A DNA stretch of 33,441 bases from an uncultured Prevotella sp. (GTDB taxonomy: Bacteria; Bacteroidota; Bacteroidia; Bacteroidales; Bacteroidaceae): assembly GCA_905235835.1 (NCBI GenBank), contig CAJONQ010000009.1:1-33441 (forward strand). Reading direction: 5' to 3'. Below, in pieces: positions 9,301 to 17,118 of this stretch. Positions within the stretch are counted from its first letter, which is position 1, and the number at the start of each line of letters is the position of its first letter. A program made the translations under genes and the position numbers. Below the pieces are notes generated by a model. The model saw only the letters and a list, made by a program, of their open reading frames with translations, searched no databases and was not told the origin of the DNA.

Positions 9301-9451
9301 CACTGCGGCGACCTGCCGTGATACCTCCGTTACTCGACATAAAAGTCCATAGGTCTGTGCCACTCACGATATTCATGAAGAATGGCTCCATCTCATCAAT
9401 ATGCTGTATCTGGGAAAATTCCTCTAAAGCGCTCTTTTCATTTTTCATCAC
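6347..9451 (-). CDS. GH94/GH149/GH161-like phosphorylase, probably on beta-1,3-glucan oligosaccharides
   Basis: A 1034-residue protein with no signal peptide, so cytoplasmic. The N-terminal half is beta-rich (SADWALFPYETDD, 50-62), as in the substrate-binding sandwich of inverting disaccharide phosphorylases. The C-terminal half looks like an (alpha/alpha)6 barrel, with NWRDIFQNWE (409-418), YWGDHQ (470-475) and EWNDANNALVGGG (591-603). The Asp of WND (594) is the expected general acid by analogy with the DWND motif of GH94. GRSGTFYAYEGLGS (865-878) may line the phosphate site. The length exceeds typical GH94 (about 800) and fits the longer GH149 and GH161 beta-1,3-glucan phosphorylases. Expected reaction: phosphate plus a beta-1,3-glucan oligomer gives glucose 1-phosphate and a shortened oligomer. 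I cannot decide the family by eye. MM at the start leaves two possible ATGs. Confidence 0.75.
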   Translation of the reverse strand: MMKNEKSALEEFSQIQHIDEMEPFFMNIVSGTDLWTFMSSNGGITAGRRSADWALFPYETDDRVTASAENTGSKTLIRREGDTRCWEPFSIRSEAQFNIERNLYKNRIGNSVIFEEINHDWQLTFRWQWTAGDLFGFQRKATLTNLGTEAVSLELLDGLQNVMPCGVPSGLQQASSNLVNAYKETRLEPQTGMGLFSLSAIIIDRAEPSEALRCNVVWQVGLDNPTHLLSSAQVPAFRKGLPLQEETLVKGERGAYLLGTAVTLKAEEEKSWTIVADVMKDQTQVVALRALLAGHTELLHKPSFVKEKMSVKDILDEDLKDAENLLVQLVAQADGIQTTADKTRTARHFSNTMFNIMRGGIPMGSPTPDNPLPLGFSRRHGDPTRPWNKFNINTTDPVTGNPVLDYEGNWRDIFQNWEALAVSYPTLLKPMTDKFLCCSTADGYNPYRVTKDGFDWETVDPSDPWSYIGYWGDHQIIYLLRLMEAEEAHTPGEIAGRLDTPAYPFANVPYRIKTYQEILLNPKDTIRFDTSLNNQIKKEMAVKGIDAALLKDADGKTVKVSLLEKLLVSLLAKLSNFIPDGGIWMNTQRPEWNDANNALVGGGLSVVTLCYLHRALLFYRDIVAASPTAAFTLSREVSSWMNSTKDALALTSTQEVMDALGEASTTYRQKIYTQSFSEGNVQVQRDDVVAFLTAALAPVERSIRANRRKDGLYHSYNILELSKGRFAGIRTLSEMLEGQVAVLSSGVLSPKEALAVLDALRDSRLYREDQQSYMLYPNKELPGFLEKNCLPKDALDRSALLSEMVKDGDKRLVSKDVCGALHFNGTFRNAGDLAAAMKTIGVQEEEQEILFDLFEETFNHKEFTGRSGTFYAYEGLGSIYWHMVSKLVVATQECYFQALDANAPETEALAKHYHAILEGTGIHKDARQYGAFSTDAYSHTPWGKGVRQPGMTGQVKEDILSRFGELGVRVKDGKVSFRPTLLRDDEYLPDGTLTFSYCGAQIIYHRGQGDGITLTEADSARLFARQMTELEINV

Positions 9452-9478
9452 CTTAAACTATTAATTATTGTTCTTTCC

Positions 9479-10723
9479 TTATTTGATTTGATTTCTAACA
9501 CTGTCAAAACGCTGTACGATGGCTGTCGGTGTCGACTGGTAGGGGTCGATACCGTGAATGCGGCGAAGAGCCTTGTATGCCTTGCGGGGCATCAGCTCAT
9601 AGAGCCCCTTGTCATCAGGCTGTCCCTTGGCACAGATGCCAAACCACTCCTCGTTCATGTTATTCTCGTCAGGCACATAGTCAAACTTATACCCTCCGTT
9701 CTTCCATGAGGCATGGTTGTCGTGGACATCCAGATTCTTTGTCTGACCATACTTCCACCAGCCGTCACTGAACTGGAACGTGAAGCCTCCTATACAGTTA
9801 CCACTCTCCCCCATGCCGGCAGCATTGAGATAGATCTCCTGCCAGTTGTTCAGCAGTATCTCCGCCTGTTCCCTTTGGGCTTCCTGATGGGTGACGGCGT
9901 TATAGGCATCGGCTCCGAACTCAGTGAGGAGTACCGGTTTATTGTATTTCTTCCTCACGTCGCTGAACAACACATCAAAGGAATCTCCGCGATAACTGTT
10001 GACACCCAGTATATCGATGTCCTTGCACACATCGGCGATGATGTCTATGAACTGCAAGTCACCATTACAGATGGCTACAGGAACGGAGGTGTCGACGGTC
10101 TTGATCCTCAACGTGGCTTCCTCCAGCAGCTCATACAGGCACCTCGCCCTTCTGTCATGAAGTTTCTCTCCTACAGGAAGATCCTCTGACTCTGCGCCAG
10201 TCCAAAACAATCCGTAGTTATTCTCGTTGCCTAACAGGTACAGCAGCACACCCGGTGTTCCCTGATAGGTCTTTACAAAGTCATCCACCTCTTGCAGCAA
10301 CAGCTTTCTCACATCATCACGGCAATAGTCGGTATTACCATACCACGTCCCGTTGATGGTCAGCCCATAGCGACCGAAAGAATGGTTGATCATCGTGTAG
10401 ATGCCATACTTCTCGTAGATATACTTGATCCAACGGGGCGGAATGGTGTTATACTGTCTGATGACATTCACGCCCATCTTCCTTAGAAGACCCATCTCGT
10501 TATCCAGTGCCGCTTTTATCACGTCCTCAGGCTGTTCCCACAAGCTGTAGGCATAGTTGGTACCAATAGGAAAATAATCCCAGTTCATGCCTTTCAGGAA
10601 GAAAGGCTTGCCGTCAATCGTCAACCGGCTCCCTTGGGAGTCGTTGACAACATCTATCTTCCCTTGGGCAAAGCCAGGGAGTGTCAAGAGCAGGACGGTC
10701 AGAATCAGTATTACTTTCCTCAT
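9479..10723 (-). CDS. Exported clan GH-A TIM-barrel glycosidase, family unassigned
   Basis: A 414-residue protein with a signal peptide (cleavage near GFAQ, 17-20) and no lipobox, so probably periplasmic. The fold signs are clear. GKPFFLKGMNWDY (38-50) opens the barrel, MGVNVIRQYN (83-92) is strand 2, Glu167 in LGNENN fits the acid/base, and Glu268 in LLTEFGADAY fits the nucleophile. The layout recalls the catalytic module of GH2 and fungal GH72 glucanosyltransferases, but the flanking beta domains of GH2 are absent and I cannot place it in a family. It starts 7 bp after the GH3 stop, so it is co-translated with it. In this locus a beta-glucanase, beta-glucosidase or beta-1,3-transglycosylase activity is plausible, but that is inference. 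Confidence 0.72.
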   Translation of the reverse strand: MRKVILILTVLLLTLPGFAQGKIDVVNDSQGSRLTIDGKPFFLKGMNWDYFPIGTNYAYSLWEQPEDVIKAALDNEMGLLRKMGVNVIRQYNTIPPRWIKYIYEKYGIYTMINHSFGRYGLTINGTWYGNTDYCRDDVRKLLLQEVDDFVKTYQGTPGVLLYLLGNENNYGLFWTGAESEDLPVGEKLHDRRARCLYELLEEATLRIKTVDTSVPVAICNGDLQFIDIIADVCKDIDILGVNSYRGDSFDVLFSDVRKKYNKPVLLTEFGADAYNAVTHQEAQREQAEILLNNWQEIYLNAAGMGESGNCIGGFTFQFSDGWWKYGQTKNLDVHDNHASWKNGGYKFDYVPDENNMNEEWFGICAKGQPDDKGLYELMPRKAYKALRRIHGIDPYQSTPTAIVQRFDSVRNQIK

Positions 10724-10730
10724 GGTCTCC

Positions 10731-12956
10731 TTAGTCTTTCAGTTTAAATGTAAGTTGCTGTGCTATCTGGTCCGCTGCCGTACCGATAAGGGCATTGAAG
10801 TCACCAGCCTCAGCCTTCCACGACTGGGTAGCCTCGTCATAGTACGACAGTGCGTCGATACCGATGGTCAGTGTCACCTCACGGGTCTCTCCTGGCTGGA
10901 GGAACACTTTCTGGAACGCCTTCAGCTCCTTCACGGGTCGGTCCACTGAGCATTTCTTATCATGGATATAGAGCTGTACGACCTCCGCACCCGCCGTCCG
11001 TCCCGTATTGGTGACAGGAACCACGACAGACCATTGTCCGTCTCTGGTGATCTCATTTGCCGATGCCACGGCTTTCCCTATATTAAAAGAGGTGTAACTC
11101 AATCCATGTCCAAAGGCAAAGAGGGGCTTTATTTTCTGCTTGTCTGTCCAGCGATAGCCGACATAAATGCCCTCCTTATACTCCTCCGTCAGGAGATGCT
11201 CTTCCTCTGACCACTCTCCGGGGTAGGTCTTCAAGGCATGGGCACCGCAGTCATTCAACTGCTGATACCAGGTGAAGGGCAGTCTGCCGCTTGGGTTCAC
11301 GTCACCGCTCAGGACACGGGCAAGTGCCTCACCGCTCTCCGAGCCGATAAACCAGCCCTGTACGACGGCAGGCACCTCTTTCAGCCAAGGCATCTCCACG
11401 CCATTACCTGAGATATTCACATAGACCACATGGGGATTCACCTTCGCAATGGCTTCGATAAGCGCATCCTGTCCGTAAGGCAGTGCGTAGTCCTTGCGGT
11501 CGTGTCCCTCACAGTCCTGATAGTCAGCCTTGTTCAGTCCACCGAAGATCACCACATAGTCGGCAGCCTTCGCTTTCTCCACCGCCTCGGCGATCAGTTC
11601 CGCCTGAGGACGCAGGTCATAAAGACTGCGACCCATCGTCACACCGTTATAGCTCTGGATGGTATCACCGACATAGCCACGGACATAGTCAACATGCTGG
11701 AAACGATCACGCATACCGTCTAACGGAAGTATCTCACGCTGTACTTTCAGCGACGAGGAGCCGCCGCCCACCGTCATCATCTTGATGGCATTCTCTCCCA
11801 CCACCAATATCTTCGCATCTGCGGGAATGGGCAGGGTGTTACGGTCGTTCTTCAGCAGCACGATACCCTCCTCGGCAATCCTCAGTGCCGCCTCGTAGTG
11901 TGACTCCGAGCAGAGGAAGCCCACTGGCTTCTGACGGTTCATCGTGGTACGATAGAAGAGACGGAGCACTCGGCGCACCTTATCGTCAAGTTCCTTGGTG
12001 GTGTACTTACCCTCCAGGATCGCCTGCTTGTAGGCATCCGCCAGGAAATACATATGGTAGGCATTGGAAGAGCCGTCTCTCAGACCGTCGGTCCAGGAGC
12101 CAAACTCCATGTCCAGCCCATTAGTGACCGCCTCGTCGGTATTGTGCGTACCGCCCCAGTCGCTGACCACCACACCGTCATACTGCCAGTCACCTTTCAA
12201 TATCTTGTTGAGCAGCACGGCATTATGACAGCAATGTTGTTTCTTATAGCGGTTATAGGAGCCCATAAGCCCCCATACCTTACCCTCCTGCACTGCCGCC
12301 TTGAAAGCGGGCAGGTAGATCTCGTGCAAGGCACGGTCGCTGACGGCAACATTGACGTGGAAACGGTTCTCCTCGTCGTTGTTCAGGGCATAGTGCTTCA
12401 CACAGGCTGCAACGCCCTTCGACTGCATACCCTGGATATAGGGTACCACCATGCGGGAGGCAAGGAACGGGTCCTCACCCATATACTCGAAGTTACGACC
12501 GTTCAGCGGGGTGCGGTAGATATTCACGCCAGGTCCCAGTATCATATTCTTTCCACGATAGAGCGCCTCCTCGGCAAGACTCTCGCCATAGAGTCTCGAC
12601 ATCTGCGGATTCCATGTGGCGGCAAGACACGTCAGGGCGGGGAAGGCGACACACGAGTCATTGGTCTGTCCTGCCTGCACCCATTCATCCCATAACACAT
12701 CCGGGCGGACACCATGAGGTCCGTCGTCTGTCCAGAAATCGGGGAATCCCAGTCGTTTCACACCTGGTGAGGAGAATTTCGACTGTGCGTGGATGACTGC
12801 GATCTTCTCGTCGAGGGTCATCCGGCTCAGGGCATCCTCCACTCTTTCCTCTACAGATTTCGTCTCATCTAAATAGACGGGGATAGACTGTGCCTTTGGC
12901 GCACTGGTCCAACCAAGGGCAGCCATCACAAATACAAATATCTTACTCTTCATCAT
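10731..12956 (-). CDS. GH3 beta-glucosidase, exported
   Basis: A 741-residue protein with the usual three-part GH3 layout: (beta/alpha)8 domain, alpha/beta sandwich and a C-terminal fibronectin III-like domain. The nucleophile is Asp266 in VVSDWGG, substrate-binding KHYALNN is at 187-193, and the acid/base is probably Glu483 in CEGHDR. A signal peptide ends near PKAQ (20-23), so it acts in the periplasm. It should release terminal glucose from beta-1,3- (and possibly beta-1,6-) gluco-oligosaccharides delivered by SusCD. The gap to the upstream GH5 gene is 31 bp. Length and motifs look complete. Confidence 0.92.
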   Translation of the reverse strand: MMKSKIFVFVMAALGWTSAPKAQSIPVYLDETKSVEERVEDALSRMTLDEKIAVIHAQSKFSSPGVKRLGFPDFWTDDGPHGVRPDVLWDEWVQAGQTNDSCVAFPALTCLAATWNPQMSRLYGESLAEEALYRGKNMILGPGVNIYRTPLNGRNFEYMGEDPFLASRMVVPYIQGMQSKGVAACVKHYALNNDEENRFHVNVAVSDRALHEIYLPAFKAAVQEGKVWGLMGSYNRYKKQHCCHNAVLLNKILKGDWQYDGVVVSDWGGTHNTDEAVTNGLDMEFGSWTDGLRDGSSNAYHMYFLADAYKQAILEGKYTTKELDDKVRRVLRLFYRTTMNRQKPVGFLCSESHYEAALRIAEEGIVLLKNDRNTLPIPADAKILVVGENAIKMMTVGGGSSSLKVQREILPLDGMRDRFQHVDYVRGYVGDTIQSYNGVTMGRSLYDLRPQAELIAEAVEKAKAADYVVIFGGLNKADYQDCEGHDRKDYALPYGQDALIEAIAKVNPHVVYVNISGNGVEMPWLKEVPAVVQGWFIGSESGEALARVLSGDVNPSGRLPFTWYQQLNDCGAHALKTYPGEWSEEEHLLTEEYKEGIYVGYRWTDKQKIKPLFAFGHGLSYTSFNIGKAVASANEITRDGQWSVVVPVTNTGRTAGAEVVQLYIHDKKCSVDRPVKELKAFQKVFLQPGETREVTLTIGIDALSYYDEATQSWKAEAGDFNALIGTAADQIAQQLTFKLKD

Positions 12957-12987
12957 ATTTATAGTTTTATATCGTATTATTATTGGT

Positions 12988-14217
12988 TTATTTCAGTCCC
13001 ATCGACTGAATATATTTCTCTTGCGGTTTACAGTTCTCATAACGAGTGTTCTCCGCAAAGCGCATCAGCAGCTCCCTCGCCCGTTGCTGGTTCGGTCGTG
13101 CCTCACGCCATTCCTTATAACTGTTACGGGAAGTCTCACTGTATTTCACGACGACACCGTCCCACCCCTCCGGGCGATCGAAGCCCATCATGCAGGAAGT
13201 ATCCACCTTCTTGTAGGGCCAGAAAGTATAGCCTATATTATTCTCCTTCATGACACGGACGAACTGTGCCTGCCACTGATCCGTATTATGACCGATCTCC
13301 CCCATATACATCGGCAGTCCCGTCTTGTCACGGAAGTCGATATAGTCCTTGATCGCCTCAGCGGTAGCGGGACCGCCATAGCGATGACAGGTGTACATGA
13401 TGTTGTCATCAAAGGTCCAGTCGGTAAACATGAAGAAATCGGAGTTCCACCGTGCACCCCCTAATAATATAATATGGTGGGTGTCCACCTGACGGATAGC
13501 CTTGACGGCACGCTTGTAGAGCGGCTCCAACAGTTGGTTCAGGGAGTCTTTGTTTTCAAAGAAGTGGGCAATGGGCTCGTTCATCAGCTCATAGCCAAGG
13601 ATGGTCGTCTCATGCTGGTAGCGGGATGCTATCTTACGCCAGATGTCACAAAACAGCTGTTGGGCACGCTCACTCTCAAAGAGCCACGGATAACCATAGC
13701 CGTCATCGATATTATCACCCGTCTGACTGCCGGGGCAGTCATGCATATCCAGGATCAGATAGAGTCCGCTCGCCTTACACCAGCTGACAACACTGTCTAT
13801 ATGCTCAAAACCATCCTTTTGTCCCGTCTGTCCCATATAATCCTCATCGGTAAAGAGCTTGTAGTTAAATGGCAAACGGATGGTATTGGCACCTTGACGG
13901 GCAATGAACTCAATATCCTTTCGGGTGATGTAATTCTCTTTGAACGCCTGCCAGAAATCAGCAGCGGCATCAGGGCCCACCATCTCCTTGATCATCAGGT
14001 CAATCATCCATGCGGAGTTGGTTTTGGAGAACCCGAACATATACCCCTCGGGATTCAGCCAGTTACCTAAATTCGTTCCCTGAATAAACAATCTTTCCCC
14101 ATTGGGCTTCACCAGGTTTGGTCCGTCTACACGGACAAAGCCGCCCTTAGCTTGCAGTCCTGTGACTGCAAGCATAAAGGCAACAGATATAAGAATTCGG
14201 TTGATTCGCATCTTCAT
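12988..14217 (-). CDS. GH5 glycosidase, exported
   Basis: A 409-residue clan GH-A enzyme. I chose the ATG at 14217 (MKMRINRILI) rather than the upstream one at 14250. It gives a clean signal peptide ending LQA (21-23) and leaves 1 bp to the GH16 stop. The barrel shows FIQGTNLGNWLNPEGY (44-59), TIRLPFNY (112-119), LILDMHDCPG (154-163), the acid/base Glu214 in LMNEP and the nucleophile Glu307 in MGEIGHN. GH5 covers many specificities and I cannot assign a subfamily. With GH16, GH3 and GH81 partners, a beta-glucan activity (exo- or endo-glucanase) is likely. It is probably periplasmic, as it has no lipobox and no sorting tail. Confidence 0.88.
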   Translation of the reverse strand: MKMRINRILISVAFMLAVTGLQAKGGFVRVDGPNLVKPNGERLFIQGTNLGNWLNPEGYMFGFSKTNSAWMIDLMIKEMVGPDAAADFWQAFKENYITRKDIEFIARQGANTIRLPFNYKLFTDEDYMGQTGQKDGFEHIDSVVSWCKASGLYLILDMHDCPGSQTGDNIDDGYGYPWLFESERAQQLFCDIWRKIASRYQHETTILGYELMNEPIAHFFENKDSLNQLLEPLYKRAVKAIRQVDTHHIILLGGARWNSDFFMFTDWTFDDNIMYTCHRYGGPATAEAIKDYIDFRDKTGLPMYMGEIGHNTDQWQAQFVRVMKENNIGYTFWPYKKVDTSCMMGFDRPEGWDGVVVKYSETSRNSYKEWREARPNQQRARELLMRFAENTRYENCKPQEKYIQSMGLK

Positions 14218-14218
14218 T

Positions 14219-15610
14219 TTATTTCTTTTGGAATACACGGATATAATCAATCTTCATGGTCACAGGCAGTGCCGACTCGTCTACGCCATTCCTGCCGCCC
14301 CATGAGCCACCCCACGCCAGATTGAATATCAGGTGGAAGGGTTTGTCGTATGGGAAGTTACGAACGGTATGGTCACTATTATAAGAAAGGAGTAACTGAC
14401 CATCCACGTAGGTCTTGATATAATCGGCTGTCCATTCTATGGCATAGACATGGTATTCGCTCTCGGCGGTGCCGATGTTGCGGGCAGCCGTCACCTGTGT
14501 GTTATTCGTGTGGTTATGACCCTCGGCATGCAGACTTGACGACACTTCGTTGGGCACGTAGCCAACCTCTTCCATAATGTCTATCTCACCGCACTTAGGC
14601 CATCCCTCGTTGACCCAGTCAACAGAGATAGGCATCATCCAATAGGCAGGCCATGTACCCTTACCCTTTGGTAACAGCATACGTGCCTCGAAATAGCCAT
14701 ACTGCCAGCCCTTGCCACCGTTCTTGGCATTCACACGACCGGAATATATCTTGCCGTCAGTGCCTTTGAAACAGTTGATCTGGAGATAGCCATTAACTAT
14801 TTCTGTAGTATGCTTTCCATCAATAGTCTGAGTACCTGGGCGATAGTTCTGAAGTTCGTTGTTCACCCAGCCTGCGTTTTGGTTCTCCCACTCCCAGTCA
14901 TTACTGTTGAGTTGATCGCCCTCTTCCTCGGAGAACTCATCGTGCCATACCAAACGGTAGCCGTCTGGAGTTACAATATCTCTGTCTTCCGCAGACTCTT
15001 GGTAAACTGTAATCACTGCAGTCTCACCATCGGCAGTCACCGTCACATGACCTGTTCGTGACTCCTTCACCTCATTAGGGGCAGTGGTAATGGTCAGCGT
15101 ATTTCCGCTCTTGTTAGTGCTCAGCCAGTCAACGTCTGCCTCCGCCGTCCATTCTCCTCCACAGGACACTTCCACGGTGATGGACTCACCAACGGAGGAA
15201 GAATACACTTCCTGGGCTGACACTTGCAGACTCTCACTCTGAGTTACGGTGATAGTCTTGATGGCTGTACCCGACTTAACAGTAACGATTGCCGTGCGGA
15301 TGCCACCTTTATTGGCTGAGGCAGTCATGGTGACACTACCTGTCTGAGAAGTAGAACCACTGACGGTAACTTTCAGCCACTCTTTGTCAGAATAAGCAGT
15401 CCATTCCCGCCCCGTACAGGAGACATCCACCTTAGAGTTTCCCCCTGTTGCAGGAAAGGTGATGTCGGTTTGGGAGACGGTAATTGTCGTTGAACCACCT
15501 GAGCCTCCTGAACCGCCACCATCTGATGCGTCGTCACCGCCACAGGCTACCAGCATGGTAGCCGACAGCAGCATCACCAAACACAAAAATCTCTGCACTT
15601 TGCTTTTCAT
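14219..15610 (-). CDS. GH16 laminarinase lipoprotein with two BACON domains
   Basis: A 463-residue lipoprotein (lipobox MLVAC, Cys23) with a Gly/Ser-rich linker (31-40). Two BACON domains follow (about 41-125 and 128-205), each with a conserved Trp region (EWLKV, DWLST). They probably act as spacers that hold the enzyme off the membrane. The GH16 domain spans 213-463. Its motif GEIDIMEE gives the nucleophile Glu342 and acid/base Glu347, and WPAYWMM (320-326) lines the cleft, as in bacterial beta-1,3(4)-glucanases of the laminarinase type. It is expected on the cell surface, cutting beta-1,3-glucan into oligosaccharides for SusCD. It follows the surface-binding-protein gene after a 91-bp gap that holds a terminator-like hairpin, so it may be expressed at a lower level than susCD. 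Confidence 0.93.
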   Translation of the reverse strand: MKSKVQRFLCLVMLLSATMLVACGGDDASDGGGSGGSGGSTTITVSQTDITFPATGGNSKVDVSCTGREWTAYSDKEWLKVTVSGSTSQTGSVTMTASANKGGIRTAIVTVKSGTAIKTITVTQSESLQVSAQEVYSSSVGESITVEVSCGGEWTAEADVDWLSTNKSGNTLTITTAPNEVKESRTGHVTVTADGETAVITVYQESAEDRDIVTPDGYRLVWHDEFSEEEGDQLNSNDWEWENQNAGWVNNELQNYRPGTQTIDGKHTTEIVNGYLQINCFKGTDGKIYSGRVNAKNGGKGWQYGYFEARMLLPKGKGTWPAYWMMPISVDWVNEGWPKCGEIDIMEEVGYVPNEVSSSLHAEGHNHTNNTQVTAARNIGTAESEYHVYAIEWTADYIKTYVDGQLLLSYNSDHTVRNFPYDKPFHLIFNLAWGGSWGGRNGVDESALPVTMKIDYIRVFQKK

Positions 15611-15647
15611 TATTTCCTTTAATATAAATTACACTATAGTTATAGCT

Positions 15648-15686
15648 AAAAAAGGGGAGCGAATCCGTTTAGACCCGCCACCCCTT
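15648..15686 (-). terminator. Terminator-like hairpin inside the operon
   Basis: On the minus strand AAGGGG (rc of 681-686 of the 15 kb block) pairs with CCCCTT (652-657) and GCG pairs with CGC inside, followed by six T (648-653). It lies between the surface-binding-protein gene and GH16. No TAnnTTTG promoter follows before GH16. It therefore most likely works as a partial terminator or processing site that lowers expression of the downstream enzymes relative to susC-susD-binding protein. Confidence 0.7.
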
Positions 15687-15701
15687 CTTATGGCATATCA
15701 T

Positions 15702-17090
15702 TTATTTCGGGTTGTGCTTCTGAAGGATGAAGTCACTCAGCTTAATTTCTGTGCCTACGGGAGTACCACCGAAGTCAAAAATCCACTTCATCTCACTGGC
15801 AGCGCCCTTCTTCATCTCCAACTTTGTGAACTGAACGATGTTCTCACCCTCGTTAAGTTTCAGGTCTCCCTTGGCTAACAGGAAATTGTCATCGTCGTTC
15901 TGCTGGCAAACCTTAAGGGTATAGCGACCAACTGCAGCACTGGATACAACCTTGCACTTGATGTCGTAGTAGAGACCTTCCTGCATGTCGATCTTCACAT
16001 TGTTGATGCTGCTCTGACCTTGCCACTCAGCACCACCATTCTCTGTAGCAACGATAGTGTAGACACCATCGGAATATGAGAATGTCGGATCGCCAACCTG
16101 CTGCCAGTCGGCATTTGCCCACCAGAACGCCATAGAGCCTACCGTGTTGAATCCAGCACCGAGGTTATCAGGAGAATCCACTGCACACCAGTTGACAGCA
16201 ACGGTCTTTTCGGGAGCCACAATCGGGTTCTTGTCGTGGTCAACCAGCACAAAGTTCTCCATTATAACATCTGCAGGAGACTCGCTGCCACCGAAATCGA
16301 ATACGAACTTCAGGTCTTTATTGCTGGCAAATCCTTCAAGCAGTGAGCCATAGAGACAGATTGGCTCGTCTGCAAGAACCTCGAAATCCTCATCCATCAG
16401 GACAGGAGAGTCACTAGATCCATCAGCACCATTACAAATCTTAATCTTCATACCGGGCAATTTCTTGTTAGAGGTGACAATGACCGAGAAATCGTACTTC
16501 TTGCCTGCCTCGATATTGACGGGAATATGGTTGAATGCCAACTGACCCTGCCAACGATCTGGACCCACCTCATCAAAATGGAGACGATATTCACCATTGA
16601 CTTTGTTTAAAGTAGGCTGCTGTGCTAATTCATTCCATCCCCCGTCAGCAAACCAAGTAGTCCAGTTATTAGCGACATCAACATTCTTGAACAAATTGTC
16701 ATCGCTCTCTACGTCGAATCCGGCAAAACCGTTCATCTTCGTCTTTTCAATGTTCACCGTATAGTCAAGAGAGCCATCACTCATACCATTGCGGTTCTTC
16801 ACATAGCACTTGACAGTGTAATCACCTTTTTTGCGCCAATACTTTGTGAAGGTGAAGCCGGTATTATACTCTGAACCATCCACTACCCAGACAGGGATAA
16901 TGCCATCAGTCTCTTCAAAGACAAATGTAGCAGTATTAGTGTTCTGATCCACACTATAAGTTATCATGTCCGCATAGTCTGAGGCAGCAGGAATATTGCT
17001 CAAGTCTGCACCATCGAACTTGTCAGCAGAACAGGCTGAGAACAAGGGAAGTGCCACCAGAGACGCTATGATATATTTAAATGTCTTCAT
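15702..17090 (-). CDS. Surface glycan-binding lipoprotein (SusE/SGBP position)
   Basis: A 462-residue lipoprotein (LFSAC, Cys20) encoded directly after susD. A PKD/Ig-like domain (about 43-118) is followed by two related beta-sandwich modules, about 130-284 and 305-457. Each has a Trp-rich start (NNWTTWFADGGW; FWWANADW), a WQGQ motif (180-183; 356-359) and an ending FDFGG (264-268; 438-442). This fits CBM4/9-like carbohydrate-binding modules seen in surface glycan-binding proteins of beta-glucan PULs. The exposed Trp residues probably stack on glucosyl rings. Its role is to hold the glucan at the cell surface near SusCD and the GH16 enzyme. No catalytic residues are apparent. Confidence 0.82.
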   Translation of the reverse strand: MKTFKYIIASLVALPLFSACSADKFDGADLSNIPAASDYADMITYSVDQNTNTATFVFEETDGIIPVWVVDGSEYNTGFTFTKYWRKKGDYTVKCYVKNRNGMSDGSLDYTVNIEKTKMNGFAGFDVESDDNLFKNVDVANNWTTWFADGGWNELAQQPTLNKVNGEYRLHFDEVGPDRWQGQLAFNHIPVNIEAGKKYDFSVIVTSNKKLPGMKIKICNGADGSSDSPVLMDEDFEVLADEPICLYGSLLEGFASNKDLKFVFDFGGSESPADVIMENFVLVDHDKNPIVAPEKTVAVNWCAVDSPDNLGAGFNTVGSMAFWWANADWQQVGDPTFSYSDGVYTIVATENGGAEWQGQSSINNVKIDMQEGLYYDIKCKVVSSAAVGRYTLKVCQQNDDDNFLLAKGDLKLNEGENIVQFTKLEMKKGAASEMKWIFDFGGTPVGTEIKLSDFILQKHNPK

Positions 17091-17118
17091 AATCTTTAAA
17101 TTGTTAAGTTACTAAATT

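Noticed and set aside
14218..14250. Upstream ATG for the GH5 gene
   Set aside because: It would add a charged leader before the signal peptide and overlap the GH16 gene. The ATG at 14217 fits better.
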